This document shows, piece after piece, positions 28,077-36,518 of a stretch of DNA of 64,000 nucleotides. The DNA is taken from positions 248,001 to 312,000 of the forward strand of contig CAXXJE010000005.1 in NCBI GenBank assembly GCA_963675055.2. Reading direction: 5' to 3'. A model generated the notes under the pieces. The model was not told the origin of the DNA. It saw nothing but the letters and a program-made list of their open reading frames with translations, and ran no database searches. The first letter of the stretch is position 1. Every line of letters begins with the position of its first letter. The translations under genes and the position numbers were made by a program. Source of the stretch: PGYT01 sp963675055 (GTDB lineage Bacteria; Bacteroidota; Ignavibacteria; Ignavibacteriales; Melioribacteraceae).

Positions 28077-29279
28077 GTGCAATTCCTAAGAAATTTTTTA
28101 CATAGCCAGGAAAAACACTTTACAAAAGGAGGTAAGCTTGAAAGGCTCTACCCGCTTTTTGAAGCTACGGAATCGTTCATATTCACCAGCGGCACCGTAA
28201 CAAGCCATGCTTCTCATGTGCGTGATGTTATGGATCTTAAACGCATGATGATGATGGTTGTATATGCACTTATTCCTGCTGTTTTAATGGCTCTCTTTAA
28301 TACCGGATATCAGGCTAATCTTGGTCTGGAATCTCTTGGTTCTACGCAGTTTACAAACTGGCAGGACAGTTTAATAGTGTGGCTGGGAATCGGTCATGAT
28401 TCTACAAGCCTTTTATCTAATGTTATTCTGGGAGCATTGTATTTCTTCCCGGTTTATATTGTTACTCTGGCTGTTGGCGGATTCTGGGAAGTATTATTTG
28501 CAACTGTACGAAAACATGAAATAAATGAGGGATTTCTAGTAACAAGTCTACTCTTCCCTCTTATTCTTCCCCCGAACATTCCTTACTGGCAGGTAGCTCT
28601 CGGAATTACCTTCGGTGTTGTAATAGGCAAGGAAGTATTCGGCGGCGTAGGTATGAATATTTTGAATCCGGCTTTAACTGCCCGTGCTTTCCTATTTTTC
28701 GCTTACCCTGCTGAAATTTCAGGCGATAAGGTCTGGGCTGCAGTCGACGGATTAAGCCAGGCTACTCCCTTAGCTCAGTTAGCTGATACTAATTTAGACT
28801 TATCATTCTCATGGATGGATTCATTCCTTGGATTCATTCCGGGTTCAATGGGTGAAACATCTACTTTAGCCATTTTAATCGGCGCTGCAATTTTAATTTT
28901 CAGTAAAGTCGGATCCTGGAAAATCATGCTCAGCGGTCTGATCGGAATGGCGGTTATGTCTCTCGGATTGAATGCAATTGGAAGCGGTACGAATCCAATG
29001 TTTGCAGTCGGACCCGAATGGCATTTGGTTATGGGCGGATTCGCTTTCGGACTAGTATTCATGGCTACCGATCCCGTGAGCGCGACAATAACAGAAAACG
29101 GCAAGTATTTATACGGATTGCTGATCGGAGTTTTGTGCGTGCTTGTACGTGTTGTTAATCCTGCTTTCCCCGAAGGCATGATGCTCGCGATTCTGTTCAT
29201 GAACGTGTTCGCACCGATAATCGATAAGTATTACATAAATAGAAACATTAAGAGGAGGCTGGCAAGAAATGTCGCATGA
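28077..29279 (+). CDS. nqrB: Na+-translocating NADH:quinone reductase subunit B
   Basis: NqrB is the large membrane subunit carrying covalent FMN and riboflavin and forming part of the sodium path. About ten hydrophobic segments are visible over 400 residues. The FMN attachment threonine is expected in SQATPLAQ, at Thr230 here. NPALTARAFLFFAYP and the MATDPVSA signature agree with the family. The start codon is GTG at 28077, 2 bp after the nqrA stop codon, and the 3' end overlaps nqrC by 11 bp. Confidence 0.97.
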   Translation: MQFLRNFLHSQEKHFTKGGKLERLYPLFEATESFIFTSGTVTSHASHVRDVMDLKRMMMMVVYALIPAVLMALFNTGYQANLGLESLGSTQFTNWQDSLIVWLGIGHDSTSLLSNVILGALYFFPVYIVTLAVGGFWEVLFATVRKHEINEGFLVTSLLFPLILPPNIPYWQVALGITFGVVIGKEVFGGVGMNILNPALTARAFLFFAYPAEISGDKVWAAVDGLSQATPLAQLADTNLDLSFSWMDSFLGFIPGSMGETSTLAILIGAAILIFSKVGSWKIMLSGLIGMAVMSLGLNAIGSGTNPMFAVGPEWHLVMGGFAFGLVFMATDPVSATITENGKYLYGLLIGVLCVLVRVVNPAFPEGMMLAILFMNVFAPIIDKYYINRNIKRRLARNVA

Positions 29280-30075
29280 TAGCACAAAAAAAACGATAGT
29301 GGTTGCCCTTGGAGTTTGCCTGGTCTGCTCTGTACTCGTATCCACAGCTGCAGTAGGCTTATCATCCATTCAGGAGCACAATAAAAAACTGGATAAGATC
29401 CAGAATATACTCTCTGCCGGTGATATAGATTATTCAACCGGTGATGCTGCCGAGTTGTACACTCAAAAAGTTAAACCTGTTGTCATCGAGCTGCAAAGCG
29501 GTGAAGTTCTCGAAGAGAATAAAATCGACCCGGCAATTACCCCGGAGAATTTTGATATTAAGAAACTTGCTGATGATCCGGAATTCGGTCGTGAAATAGC
29601 CCCGGCTGACGATATCGCTCAGATAAAGCGTCAACCGAAATACATGGTTATATATGAAGTTGTGAACAAGGAAGGTGCCGTAGATAAGTACATCTTCCCT
29701 ATCTACGGAAAGGGATTATGGTCTACAATGTACGGCTTTATAGCTCTTGGTCACGATCTGCAACAGGTGGAGGGATTTACATTCTACGAGCATGGTGAAA
29801 CACCCGGATTAGGCGGTGAAGTAGATAATGCAGGCTGGAAAGAGTCGTGGAAAGGTAAACAGGCACTTGATAAAGATGGTAATGTAATTATTGAAGTTAT
29901 TAAAGGAAAGGTTGATCCGTCCGGAAATAATGCATCACACCAGATAGACGGATTATCCGGCGCAACGATAACAACCCGTGGAGTCGATAAACTGGTAAAA
30001 TACTGGCTCGGCGAGGGCGGATATGCTTCCTTTATTAATAAAATGAGAGAGGATGGCGGCCATGAAAAAATATAA
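29269..30075 (+). CDS. nqrC: Na+-translocating NADH:quinone reductase subunit C
   Basis: NqrC is a single-span membrane subunit with a periplasmic domain bearing covalent FMN. One N-terminal membrane helix is visible (VVALGVCLVCSVLVSTAAVGL). The attachment motif SGATIT lies near residues 230-235, so the flavinylated residue should be Thr235. The HGETPGLGGEVD motif is also present. The FMN would be attached by the ApbE transferase encoded downstream. The gene overlaps nqrB at its 5' end and nqrD at its 3' end. Confidence 0.97.
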   Translation: MSHDSTKKTIVVALGVCLVCSVLVSTAAVGLSSIQEHNKKLDKIQNILSAGDIDYSTGDAAELYTQKVKPVVIELQSGEVLEENKIDPAITPENFDIKKLADDPEFGREIAPADDIAQIKRQPKYMVIYEVVNKEGAVDKYIFPIYGKGLWSTMYGFIALGHDLQQVEGFTFYEHGETPGLGGEVDNAGWKESWKGKQALDKDGNVIIEVIKGKVDPSGNNASHQIDGLSGATITTRGVDKLVKYWLGEGGYASFINKMREDGGHEKI

Positions 30076-30682
30076 AGAAATACTTTTCGATCCTGTATTT
30101 AACAACAATCCGATTGGGTACCAGATACTGGGAATTTGTTCGGCGCTGGCTGTTACAGCCAAGCTGGAAACATCAATTGTTATGGCATTTGCGGTAACAT
30201 TTGTTGTTTCGTTTTCGAATTTCTCTGTTAGTCTTATTCGTAAACACATCCCCAGCAGCATAAGAATTCTGGTAGAAATGACAATCATTGCCTCACTTGT
30301 TATTATCGTGGATCAGATGATTAAAGCATTTGCATACGATGTTAGTAAACAGTTATCCGTTTATGTCGGATTAATTATTACTAACTGTATTGTGATGGGA
30401 CGTGCTGAAGCATTTGCGTTGCAAAATCCTCCATCACTCAGCTTTCTCGATGGAATCGGAAACGGGCTCGGTTACTCATTCGTATTACTTGTTGTCGGTT
30501 TCTTCCGCGAATTACTAGGCTCGGGTAAGTTACTGGGATTCACTATTCTCCCGCTGAACACCGAGGGAGGCTGGTATACAGCTAACGGATTGTTCCTCCT
30601 GTCACCCAGCGCCTTCATACTTATCGGTTTACTGATATGGGTTATTAGAACCTGGAAACCAGAACAGATTGAGGAGGCGTAA
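30062..30682 (+). CDS. nqrD: Na+-translocating NADH:quinone reductase subunit D
   Basis: NqrD is an integral membrane subunit that, with NqrE, holds the intramembrane iron site. Six hydrophobic segments and the signature FNNNPIGYQILGICSALAVT are visible, as is TNCIVMGRAEAFA, which carries a conserved Cys. I chose ATG 30062, giving a start of MKKYKEILFDP and GAGAGAGG nine bases upstream. An in-frame ATG at 30053 would add three residues and cannot be excluded. It overlaps the end of nqrC. Confidence 0.96.
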   Translation: MKKYKEILFDPVFNNNPIGYQILGICSALAVTAKLETSIVMAFAVTFVVSFSNFSVSLIRKHIPSSIRILVEMTIIASLVIIVDQMIKAFAYDVSKQLSVYVGLIITNCIVMGRAEAFALQNPPSLSFLDGIGNGLGYSFVLLVVGFFRELLGSGKLLGFTILPLNTEGGWYTANGLFLLSPSAFILIGLLIWVIRTWKPEQIEEA

Positions 30683-30685
30683 GAT

Positions 30686-31297
30686 ATGTTTGAACATTAT
30701 TTGAGTTTATTCGTTAAATCGGTTTTTATTGAAAATATGGCCCTCGCCTTCTTCCTCGGAATGTGTACATTCCTGGCTGTATCCAAAAAAGTTGAAACAG
30801 CCGTCGGTCTGGGTATTGCTGTTGTCGCAGTTCAGGCTATTACAGTTCCTGTTAATAATCTGATTTACAACAACGTTCTGCGCGAAGGAGCTTTGTCATG
30901 GGCCGGTATGGGAAATGTTGATCTAACATTCCTGGGATTGATTACTTATATAGGTGTTATTGCCGCAATGGTTCAGATTCTTGAAATGACTCTGGACAAA
31001 TTCGTTCCCTCTCTATACAATTCTCTGGGAATTTTCCTGCCGCTTATTACCGTAAACTGTGCAATACTTGGTGGTTCACTTTTAATGGTTGAACGTGATT
31101 ATGCATTCGGCGAAAGTGTTGTTTATGGTCTGGGCTCCGGTGCCGGTTTTGCTCTGGCAATAGTTGCGCTGGCAGGAGTACGCGAAAAAATGAAATACAG
31201 TAATGTCCCGCCGGGATTGAGAGGATTAGGAATTACATTCATTACTGTTGGACTTATGGCAATAGCATTTATGCTGTTTTCTGGTATACAATTATAA
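30686..31297 (+). CDS. nqrE: Na+-translocating NADH:quinone reductase subunit E
   Basis: NqrE is the partner of NqrD, with six membrane spans in opposite orientation. FVKSVFIENMALAFFLGMCTFLA and TVNCAILGGSLLMVERDY are family signatures; each contains a cysteine of the intramembrane iron-sulfur site. Its 203 residues are the usual length. It begins 3 bp after the nqrD stop codon. Confidence 0.97.
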   Translation: MFEHYLSLFVKSVFIENMALAFFLGMCTFLAVSKKVETAVGLGIAVVAVQAITVPVNNLIYNNVLREGALSWAGMGNVDLTFLGLITYIGVIAAMVQILEMTLDKFVPSLYNSLGIFLPLITVNCAILGGSLLMVERDYAFGESVVYGLGSGAGFALAIVALAGVREKMKYSNVPPGLRGLGITFITVGLMAIAFMLFSGIQL

Positions 31298-31307
31298 GGA
31301 AAGATTA

Positions 31308-32543
31308 ATGGAAGGAATAAACCTGATACTATTTGGTGTTCTAATGTTCACGATTATCGTTTTGATGCTCGTGATTGTGATCCTGTTTGCTAAATCTAAA
31401 CTTGTTGCGACAGGTAATGCCAGTATTAATATTAATGATGACCCCGATAAAACTCTAGATGTGGCAATCGGCGGTAAACTTCTTAATGTTTTAGCCGAAC
31501 AGGAAATTTACTTGCCTTCTGCCTGTGGCGGAGGCGGTACATGCGGTGAATGTAAGTGCGTAGTAACCGACGGCGGCGGCGATGTACTGCCGACAGAAAC
31601 CTCCAAGCTTAACAGGAAACAAATTCGTGAACATTACAGACTCTCCTGCCAGGTGCCGGTGAAAGGTGATTTGAAAATTGAAGTACCTGCTGAAGTATTT
31701 GATATTAAAAAGTGGGAATGTATTGTACGTTCGAATAAAAATGTTGCTACGTTTATTAAAGAGCTGGTACTTGAGCTGCCCGAAGGCGAAAATGTTGATT
31801 TCCGTGCTGGCGGGTATATTCAAATTGAAGCTCCGGCGCATACTGTGAGTTACAAGGAGTTTGATATTGAGGAAGAATACAGAGGTGACTGGGATAAATT
31901 CGAATTGTGGCGCTATGTCTCCAAGGTAGATGAAGACATTGTACGTGCATATTCAATGGCAAATTATCCTGAAGAGGAAGGTATAATAATGCTGAATGTC
32001 CGAATTGCATCTCCCCCGCCGAGAAAGCCGGACGTTCCGCCAGGACAGATGTCTTCATTCATATTCAACCTTAAACCGGGAGACAAAGTTACAATTTCCG
32101 GACCGTACGGCGAGTTCTTCGCGAAAAAAACCGATGCCGAAATGGTGTTCGTTGGTGGCGGCGCAGGAATGGCTCCGATGCGTTCACACATTTTCGATCA
32201 GTTGAAACGAATAGGCACAGACAGGAAAATATCCTTCTGGTACGGAGCACGTTCTCTCAGGGAATGTTTCTACACCGAGGAATTCGATAAACTTGCGGAA
32301 GAGAATCCGAATTTCTCCTGGCATCTTGCGCTTTCCGAACCGCTACCGGAAGATAACTGGACAGGATACACTGGATTCATCCATCAGGTTCTTCACGAAA
32401 ACTATCTGAAGGATCATGCGGCTCCGGAAGACTGTGAATTCTATATGTGCGGTCCGCCTATGATGAATTCCGCTGTAATTAATATGCTTGAAAATCTTGG
32501 CGTTGAACAAGAAAATATAATGCTCGATGACTTTGGTGGATAA
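31308..32543 (+). CDS. nqrF: Na+-translocating NADH:quinone reductase subunit F
   Basis: NqrF takes electrons from NADH at the cytoplasmic face. One N-terminal membrane helix (residues 4-27) is followed by a 2Fe-2S ferredoxin domain with ligands Cys73, Cys79, Cys82 and Cys114. The FAD-binding domain shows RAYSMANYP, and the NADH-binding part shows FVGGGAGMAPMRS and EFYMCGPPMMN. At 411 residues it is complete. The stop codon is directly followed by the apbE start codon without any gap. Confidence 0.98.
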   Translation: MEGINLILFGVLMFTIIVLMLVIVILFAKSKLVATGNASININDDPDKTLDVAIGGKLLNVLAEQEIYLPSACGGGGTCGECKCVVTDGGGDVLPTETSKLNRKQIREHYRLSCQVPVKGDLKIEVPAEVFDIKKWECIVRSNKNVATFIKELVLELPEGENVDFRAGGYIQIEAPAHTVSYKEFDIEEEYRGDWDKFELWRYVSKVDEDIVRAYSMANYPEEEGIIMLNVRIASPPPRKPDVPPGQMSSFIFNLKPGDKVTISGPYGEFFAKKTDAEMVFVGGGAGMAPMRSHIFDQLKRIGTDRKISFWYGARSLRECFYTEEFDKLAEENPNFSWHLALSEPLPEDNWTGYTGFIHQVLHENYLKDHAAPEDCEFYMCGPPMMNSAVINMLENLGVEQENIMLDDFGG

Positions 32544-33569
32544 TTGACAAAATTAAATTCGTTAACCTTATTTACAATATTATTAGTAATTGGTTGTTCA
32601 CAAAAACCCGAGAGAGAATTAGTTTCACTTTCGGGTTCGACCATGGGAACAACTTATTCTGTTAAAATTGTATCCTCCGATCCTTCCCTGTCTCCGAATA
32701 TTGAACTGCTTAAATCAAGGGTTGATTCAATCCTGATTGAGGTTAACAGGCAAATGTCTACGTATATTCAGTCCTCGGAAATTACACGTTTCAATACTTC
32801 TCATTCATTGGACTGGCAACCTGTTTCATTTGATTTAGCGTATGTGATAGACAAAACCCGCACTATTGGTCTTGCGAGCGACGGCGCACTTGATTTGACA
32901 ATTGGACCCCTTGTAAACTTATGGGGATTTGGTCCGGATCAGAAACCGCTCGAAATTCCCTCGGAGTTAGAGATTAATACGGCCCGCGAGTCAACAGGAT
33001 TAGATAAAATTGAAGTTCGATTGGAGTCCCCTGCTATCAAAAAAACAGTAAAAGCCCTCTCATGTGACTTATCTGCGACAGCTAAAGGTTTCGGAGTTGA
33101 TAAAGTCGCCCAATTTCTTGAAAGTCTTGATTACAACAATTTTCTTGTTGAAATCGGAGGTGAAGTTAATGTAAAGGGGAAAAACCACCTGAACTTGTCC
33201 TGGAAAATCGGAATAGCCGATCCGGATACACCCGGAAGTATCGAGAAAGTAGTTTCACTGGAGAACATGGCGATGGCAACATCCGGCGACTACTGGAACT
33301 ATTTTGAGGAAAATGGTATCCGGTATTCACATACCATTGATCCAATAACGGGCAGACCGATCACACACAAACTCGCTTCAGTTACAGTTATTGATTCAAC
33401 ATGTTTAACAGCTGACGGGTACGCAACAGCAATTGATGTAATGGGTCCTGAAAAGGGACTGGAATTTGCGATTAAAATGAAACTTCCGGTCTATTTAATT
33501 GTTAGAGATAAAAAAGGTTTCAGTACGAGAAGTACTAAATATTTTGATGATTTTATTAAGACAAGGTAA
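32544..33569 (+). CDS. apbE: FAD:protein FMN transferase (lipoprotein)
   Basis: ApbE transfers FMN from FAD to threonine residues of NqrB and NqrC on the outer face of the membrane. The N-terminus is a type II signal peptide (FTILLVIGC, Cys18). The first catalytic-domain motif is SGSTMGTTYSV, and DLSATAKGFGVDKVA, MATSGDYWNYFE and SHTIDPITGRP are diagnostic. The start codon is TTG at 32544, immediately after the nqrF stop, with GGTGGA as ribosome binding site. Position inside the nqr operon makes the Nqr subunits its expected substrates. Confidence 0.96.
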   Translation: MTKLNSLTLFTILLVIGCSQKPERELVSLSGSTMGTTYSVKIVSSDPSLSPNIELLKSRVDSILIEVNRQMSTYIQSSEITRFNTSHSLDWQPVSFDLAYVIDKTRTIGLASDGALDLTIGPLVNLWGFGPDQKPLEIPSELEINTARESTGLDKIEVRLESPAIKKTVKALSCDLSATAKGFGVDKVAQFLESLDYNNFLVEIGGEVNVKGKNHLNLSWKIGIADPDTPGSIEKVVSLENMAMATSGDYWNYFEENGIRYSHTIDPITGRPITHKLASVTVIDSTCLTADGYATAIDVMGPEKGLEFAIKMKLPVYLIVRDKKGFSTRSTKYFDDFIKTR

Positions 33570-33575
33570 GGAATA

Positions 33576-33788
33576 ATGACACAATTTTTTATAGTGTTTG
33601 GAATATTCATAGTCGCAATGGTTGGATTCGCAGCTTCACTTCATTTTAGTCAGTATAAAAAACGTAGTTCCGGATGCTGTGGAGGCGGTCATTGTGATTC
33701 GGATGGAAATAAAAAAGCAGCCGGTCACAGCTGTTATAGCGAAAAAATAGATTATATCGATAATAAAATCATTGCCGATAATAAGTAA
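33576..33788 (+). CDS. nqrM: Na+-NQR maturation protein
   Basis: This 70-residue protein has one membrane helix (FFIVFGIFIVAMVGFAASL) and a cysteine-rich tail: Cys34, Cys35, Cys40 and Cys53 around CCGGGHC. This matches NqrM (DUF539), which is needed to deliver iron to the NqrD/NqrE site during assembly. It starts 6 bp after apbE and closes the operon. Only 4 bp separate it from the convergent histidine kinase gene, and no terminator is visible. Confidence 0.92.
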   Translation: MTQFFIVFGIFIVAMVGFAASLHFSQYKKRSSGCCGGGHCDSDGNKKAAGHSCYSEKIDYIDNKIIADNK

Positions 33789-33792
33789 TCTC

Positions 33793-35115
33793 TTATAGTA
33801 CTATTGAGAAAGTTGAACCTGTCCCCTTTTTACTTTCTACTTCGATAAGGTAATTATTTAGATCACAATATTCTTTTACAAGAGCTAATCCCAATCCATT
33901 ACCCTCATATTTTCTGCTGTAGCCCTGATCTTCCTGGGTAAATGGCTTGAACAATGATGGAAAATAGTCTTTGCTGATTCCAATGCCGGAATCCCTTATT
34001 TCAACTTTAACCCTGTTGTTTTCATCTTTACCGATTATAATAACAACTTTACCTCTCTCGGTGTACTTAATTGCATTGTCGATAAGGTTTGAGAATATTT
34101 GAATAACCGAATATCTGTCTGCATACAATTCAGGATCGTCGCTATCGAATTCAAAAATAAATTCGAGTCCTTGTTCTTTTGCAAATATCGAAAATTCAGA
34201 ATATAGAGGAAGCAGGACTTCTTTACCAAGTTGAAATTTAGAAGGAGCTGGTTTATATGTTTTAGCATGAATCTCCGACATGTTTATTATCAGGTCAGTT
34301 GTACGAATCATGCGGTGCCCAGCCATCTTAATAGCATTAAACGAATAGTTCAATTCGTCTGTCATGCTATTTCCCAGCTCCTCCTTAATTAATTCAGTAT
34401 TACTCAACATGATGTGTATTGGGGTCCTGATTTCATGCGACATCTGAGCCAGGAATTCCGATTTCAACCTGTCGGATTTCTCCGCCTCATCCTTCGCAAT
34501 CTGAAGCTCTTTATTATTCCTTTGCAGCGCTTTATAAGCATTGACCTGACCGTTGTATAACTGTGCGTTTTTAATTGCTGTGGCAGCCTGTCCGGCTAAA
34601 ATTTCAAAGGTATCTGTTATACTCTTATCGCTTATTTGATTAATTGAAGTGCTGTCGACATAGATTACTCCAATCTTCCTATTGCCGGTGATTAATGGTG
34701 CGCAGACGATTGTCTGTAATTCCAGTAAGAATATACTTTTATTAGCGTTTAGGTTATTATCACTTTGAGCTGATTCAACAAATTTTGATTCCCCGGATTT
34801 ATATACATCTTCAATTACGCTTTGAGATACGTGAAAGTCTTCCTTATTGATTAGCACTCCTTTGCTGTTCAGCCCGATCTCAAATTCTAATTCATCATTA
34901 TCATTTACAAGGACAATAAATCCGCGTTCAGAGTAGGTGAAATCTATAGCATTCTTCAAAACAAGTTCCAATACGTCATCCAGAATTAGCGTACTGTTAA
35001 TCTTGTTTACTATTTCGAGGATTCTTTCGAGGTGATGTGATATCTGAGTTCCAGATTCCTGTGCACCACTACTCAAGGTTGAATCAACTTTTTTCTTCAG
35101 CTGGGAAAATTTCAT
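33793..35115 (-). CDS. Soluble GAF-domain sensor histidine kinase
   Basis: This 440-residue protein has no membrane segment. A GAF domain spans about residues 30-185 (LVLKNAIDFTYSERGFIVLV, IVCAPLITGNRKIGVIYVDS, LAGQAATAIKNAQLY). A coiled linker leads to the HisKA box MSHEIRTP with phospho-acceptor His227. The ATPase domain follows: N-box SNLIDNAIKYT, G1 EIRDSGIGI, and G2 near YEGNGLGLALVK. No response regulator is adjacent, so the partner is unknown. It converges on the nqr operon. Confidence 0.93.
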   Translation of the reverse strand: MKFSQLKKKVDSTLSSGAQESGTQISHHLERILEIVNKINSTLILDDVLELVLKNAIDFTYSERGFIVLVNDNDELEFEIGLNSKGVLINKEDFHVSQSVIEDVYKSGESKFVESAQSDNNLNANKSIFLLELQTIVCAPLITGNRKIGVIYVDSTSINQISDKSITDTFEILAGQAATAIKNAQLYNGQVNAYKALQRNNKELQIAKDEAEKSDRLKSEFLAQMSHEIRTPIHIMLSNTELIKEELGNSMTDELNYSFNAIKMAGHRMIRTTDLIINMSEIHAKTYKPAPSKFQLGKEVLLPLYSEFSIFAKEQGLEFIFEFDSDDPELYADRYSVIQIFSNLIDNAIKYTERGKVVIIIGKDENNRVKVEIRDSGIGISKDYFPSLFKPFTQEDQGYSRKYEGNGLGLALVKEYCDLNNYLIEVESKKGTGSTFSIVL

Positions 35116-35822
35116 TATGTTCCTCTTTTATCAAAGATGAAATAATATTTTCAATATGCATGCCAAATTACAACAGCACTTCTTTTCTTCTAGTACTGAT
35201 CGCAATATAAGTCATTATTTCTCAATAAGTTATAATCCAAATCACATGTGTGAATTGAAACACAACATGAAAACAAATACAAAATGTTTTATTTTGTTGC
35301 AATATGAGAACATGTCCCCTATTGATACCTAGTAGCATCTATAGATTTCTGGTTTTCATAGTATTATCGAAAGTAGTTTATAATTGTTTATAACAAACCA
35401 CATTTTTTTTATTTCTCAATAATTTATAAAATCCATAAGAACTGATTTACTTCAGGAAACACGTCTTACTTTCCAGGATTAACTGATATAATTTAATCCA
35501 GAGCTTAAGATGAATAGGCCTGTTCAGTCATGATAATTATTAAGTGATATTAGATGACATAACAGTTTTATCAAAATTTACGTAAATAAATAAGCTCCTG
35601 GAATTAATTATAAAAATAATTATTTGTAAATAGGTGAGATAAAAAAAGGCTCTCCAGTAACAGGAAAGCCCATATAATTATATTGGAAGTTTACTCTAAT
35701 CTTGGCATTGACTTTTGAATGATTATGCATCACCCGTTTGTCATGAACCTGGGCATTTTAACCCGAAAATCAACTTCTATTCACTCGCAAAAAGAACGTT
35801 AAAAATATTTAAACTATTTTGT
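35116..35822. other. 707-bp AT-rich intergenic region
   Basis: No convincing gene is seen here. The right part is the 3' flank of a lipoprotein gene and holds its terminator (35641-35672). The left part should contain the histidine kinase promoter. A weak hairpin (ACAAAAT / ATTTTGT near 35279-35297) is the only other structure I noticed. Confidence 0.5.
35641..35672 (-). terminator. Rho-independent terminator of the small lipoprotein gene
   Basis: On the minus strand, GGCTTTCC pairs with GGAGAGCC (one U-G pair) around a 7-nt loop and is followed by seven T. The arms lie at 35663-35670 and 35648-35655. It is about 150 bp downstream of the gene at 35823-36335. Confidence 0.78.
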
Positions 35823-36335
35823 CTACCAGGTAAAGCCGTATCGTGAAAAATGGTCAAATTTTGCACCGAAAACTGCCAGGTAACCTCTTCTAACATCAAC
35901 TACAAGTCTATCGTACTCAACACTATAGAAGTTATTACCATCCATGAAACCGAATTCAATATTACTCGGATCAACATTGCTAAGGTCGAGATGCTTGTAT
36001 ACAACCGAGCATATTAGGTCCTTATCGAATTGCATACTCGGACCAAAATCGATAGCTGCAACTTTATTGTCGTTCTCAATTGTTATTGTTTCGGTTCCTT
36101 CAAAAGCTCCACGCGGAATATAGAGGACTCCTCTATTGAACGCGATGAAGCCGCCTCTATCACCCCTAATCTTTTTTTCAACTGTTGAGTGTCCAAACTT
36201 GGCAAGTGATCCATCATTGATCGGCAACCATGATCTTTCAGAACTCTGAACTTCAGGACTGGTTATTGAATTGTTTTGAGTACAGGCAACTGCCAGTAAT
36301 AAAACAATTGGTATGACTGTAAATAACTTTTTCAT
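35823..36335 (-). CDS. Lipoprotein, paralogue of the one at 62989-63570
   Basis: The 170-residue product has a type II signal peptide (TVIPIVLLLAVAC, Cys18). The mature part is beta-rich and contains IPRGAFEGTETITIEND, FGPSMQFDKD, LDLSNVDPSNIEF and the end HFSRYGFTW. The same landmarks (FPAGAF, FSPHMYFNK, LDLSNV, HFSRYGF) occur in the same order in the lipoprotein at 62989-63570, so the two are paralogues. The pattern recalls ZU5-like beta domains, but I would not assign a function. It lies 183 bp downstream of the kinase-ATPase-TPR gene on the same strand, with its own terminator. Confidence 0.85.
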   Translation of the reverse strand: MKKLFTVIPIVLLLAVACTQNNSITSPEVQSSERSWLPINDGSLAKFGHSTVEKKIRGDRGGFIAFNRGVLYIPRGAFEGTETITIENDNKVAAIDFGPSMQFDKDLICSVVYKHLDLSNVDPSNIEFGFMDGNNFYSVEYDRLVVDVRRGYLAVFGAKFDHFSRYGFTW

Positions 36336-36459
36336 AATAAGAACCCCTCTGGCTACTAACTATTAATACAAATTCAATCAGGCACAAATGCTCAAATGCC
36401 GTACCAGGCAAGTATTCTTTGTTTTTATTCTGAAAAGTTAATTCTGGTGATTTTACATG

Positions 36460-36495
36460 CGGTAAATAATACCGGAACCATTTACTTATTTACCG
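36460..36495 (-). terminator. Hairpin after the kinase-ATPase-TPR gene, no T run
   Basis: CGGTAAATAA (36460-36469) and TTATTTACCG (36486-36495) form a perfect 10-bp stem around a 16-nt loop. It begins 23 nt after the stop codon of the gene ending at 36519. On the minus strand no T run follows, so termination is inferred from position only. Confidence 0.45.
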
Positions 36496-36518
36496 TTTTC
36501 GGATGGTTATTGGAGAAA

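Noticed and set aside
29269..30075. Overlapping nqrB/nqrC/nqrD ends as signs of a frameshift
   Set aside because: Each protein is complete with all motifs. The 11- and 14-bp overlaps are ordinary translational coupling.
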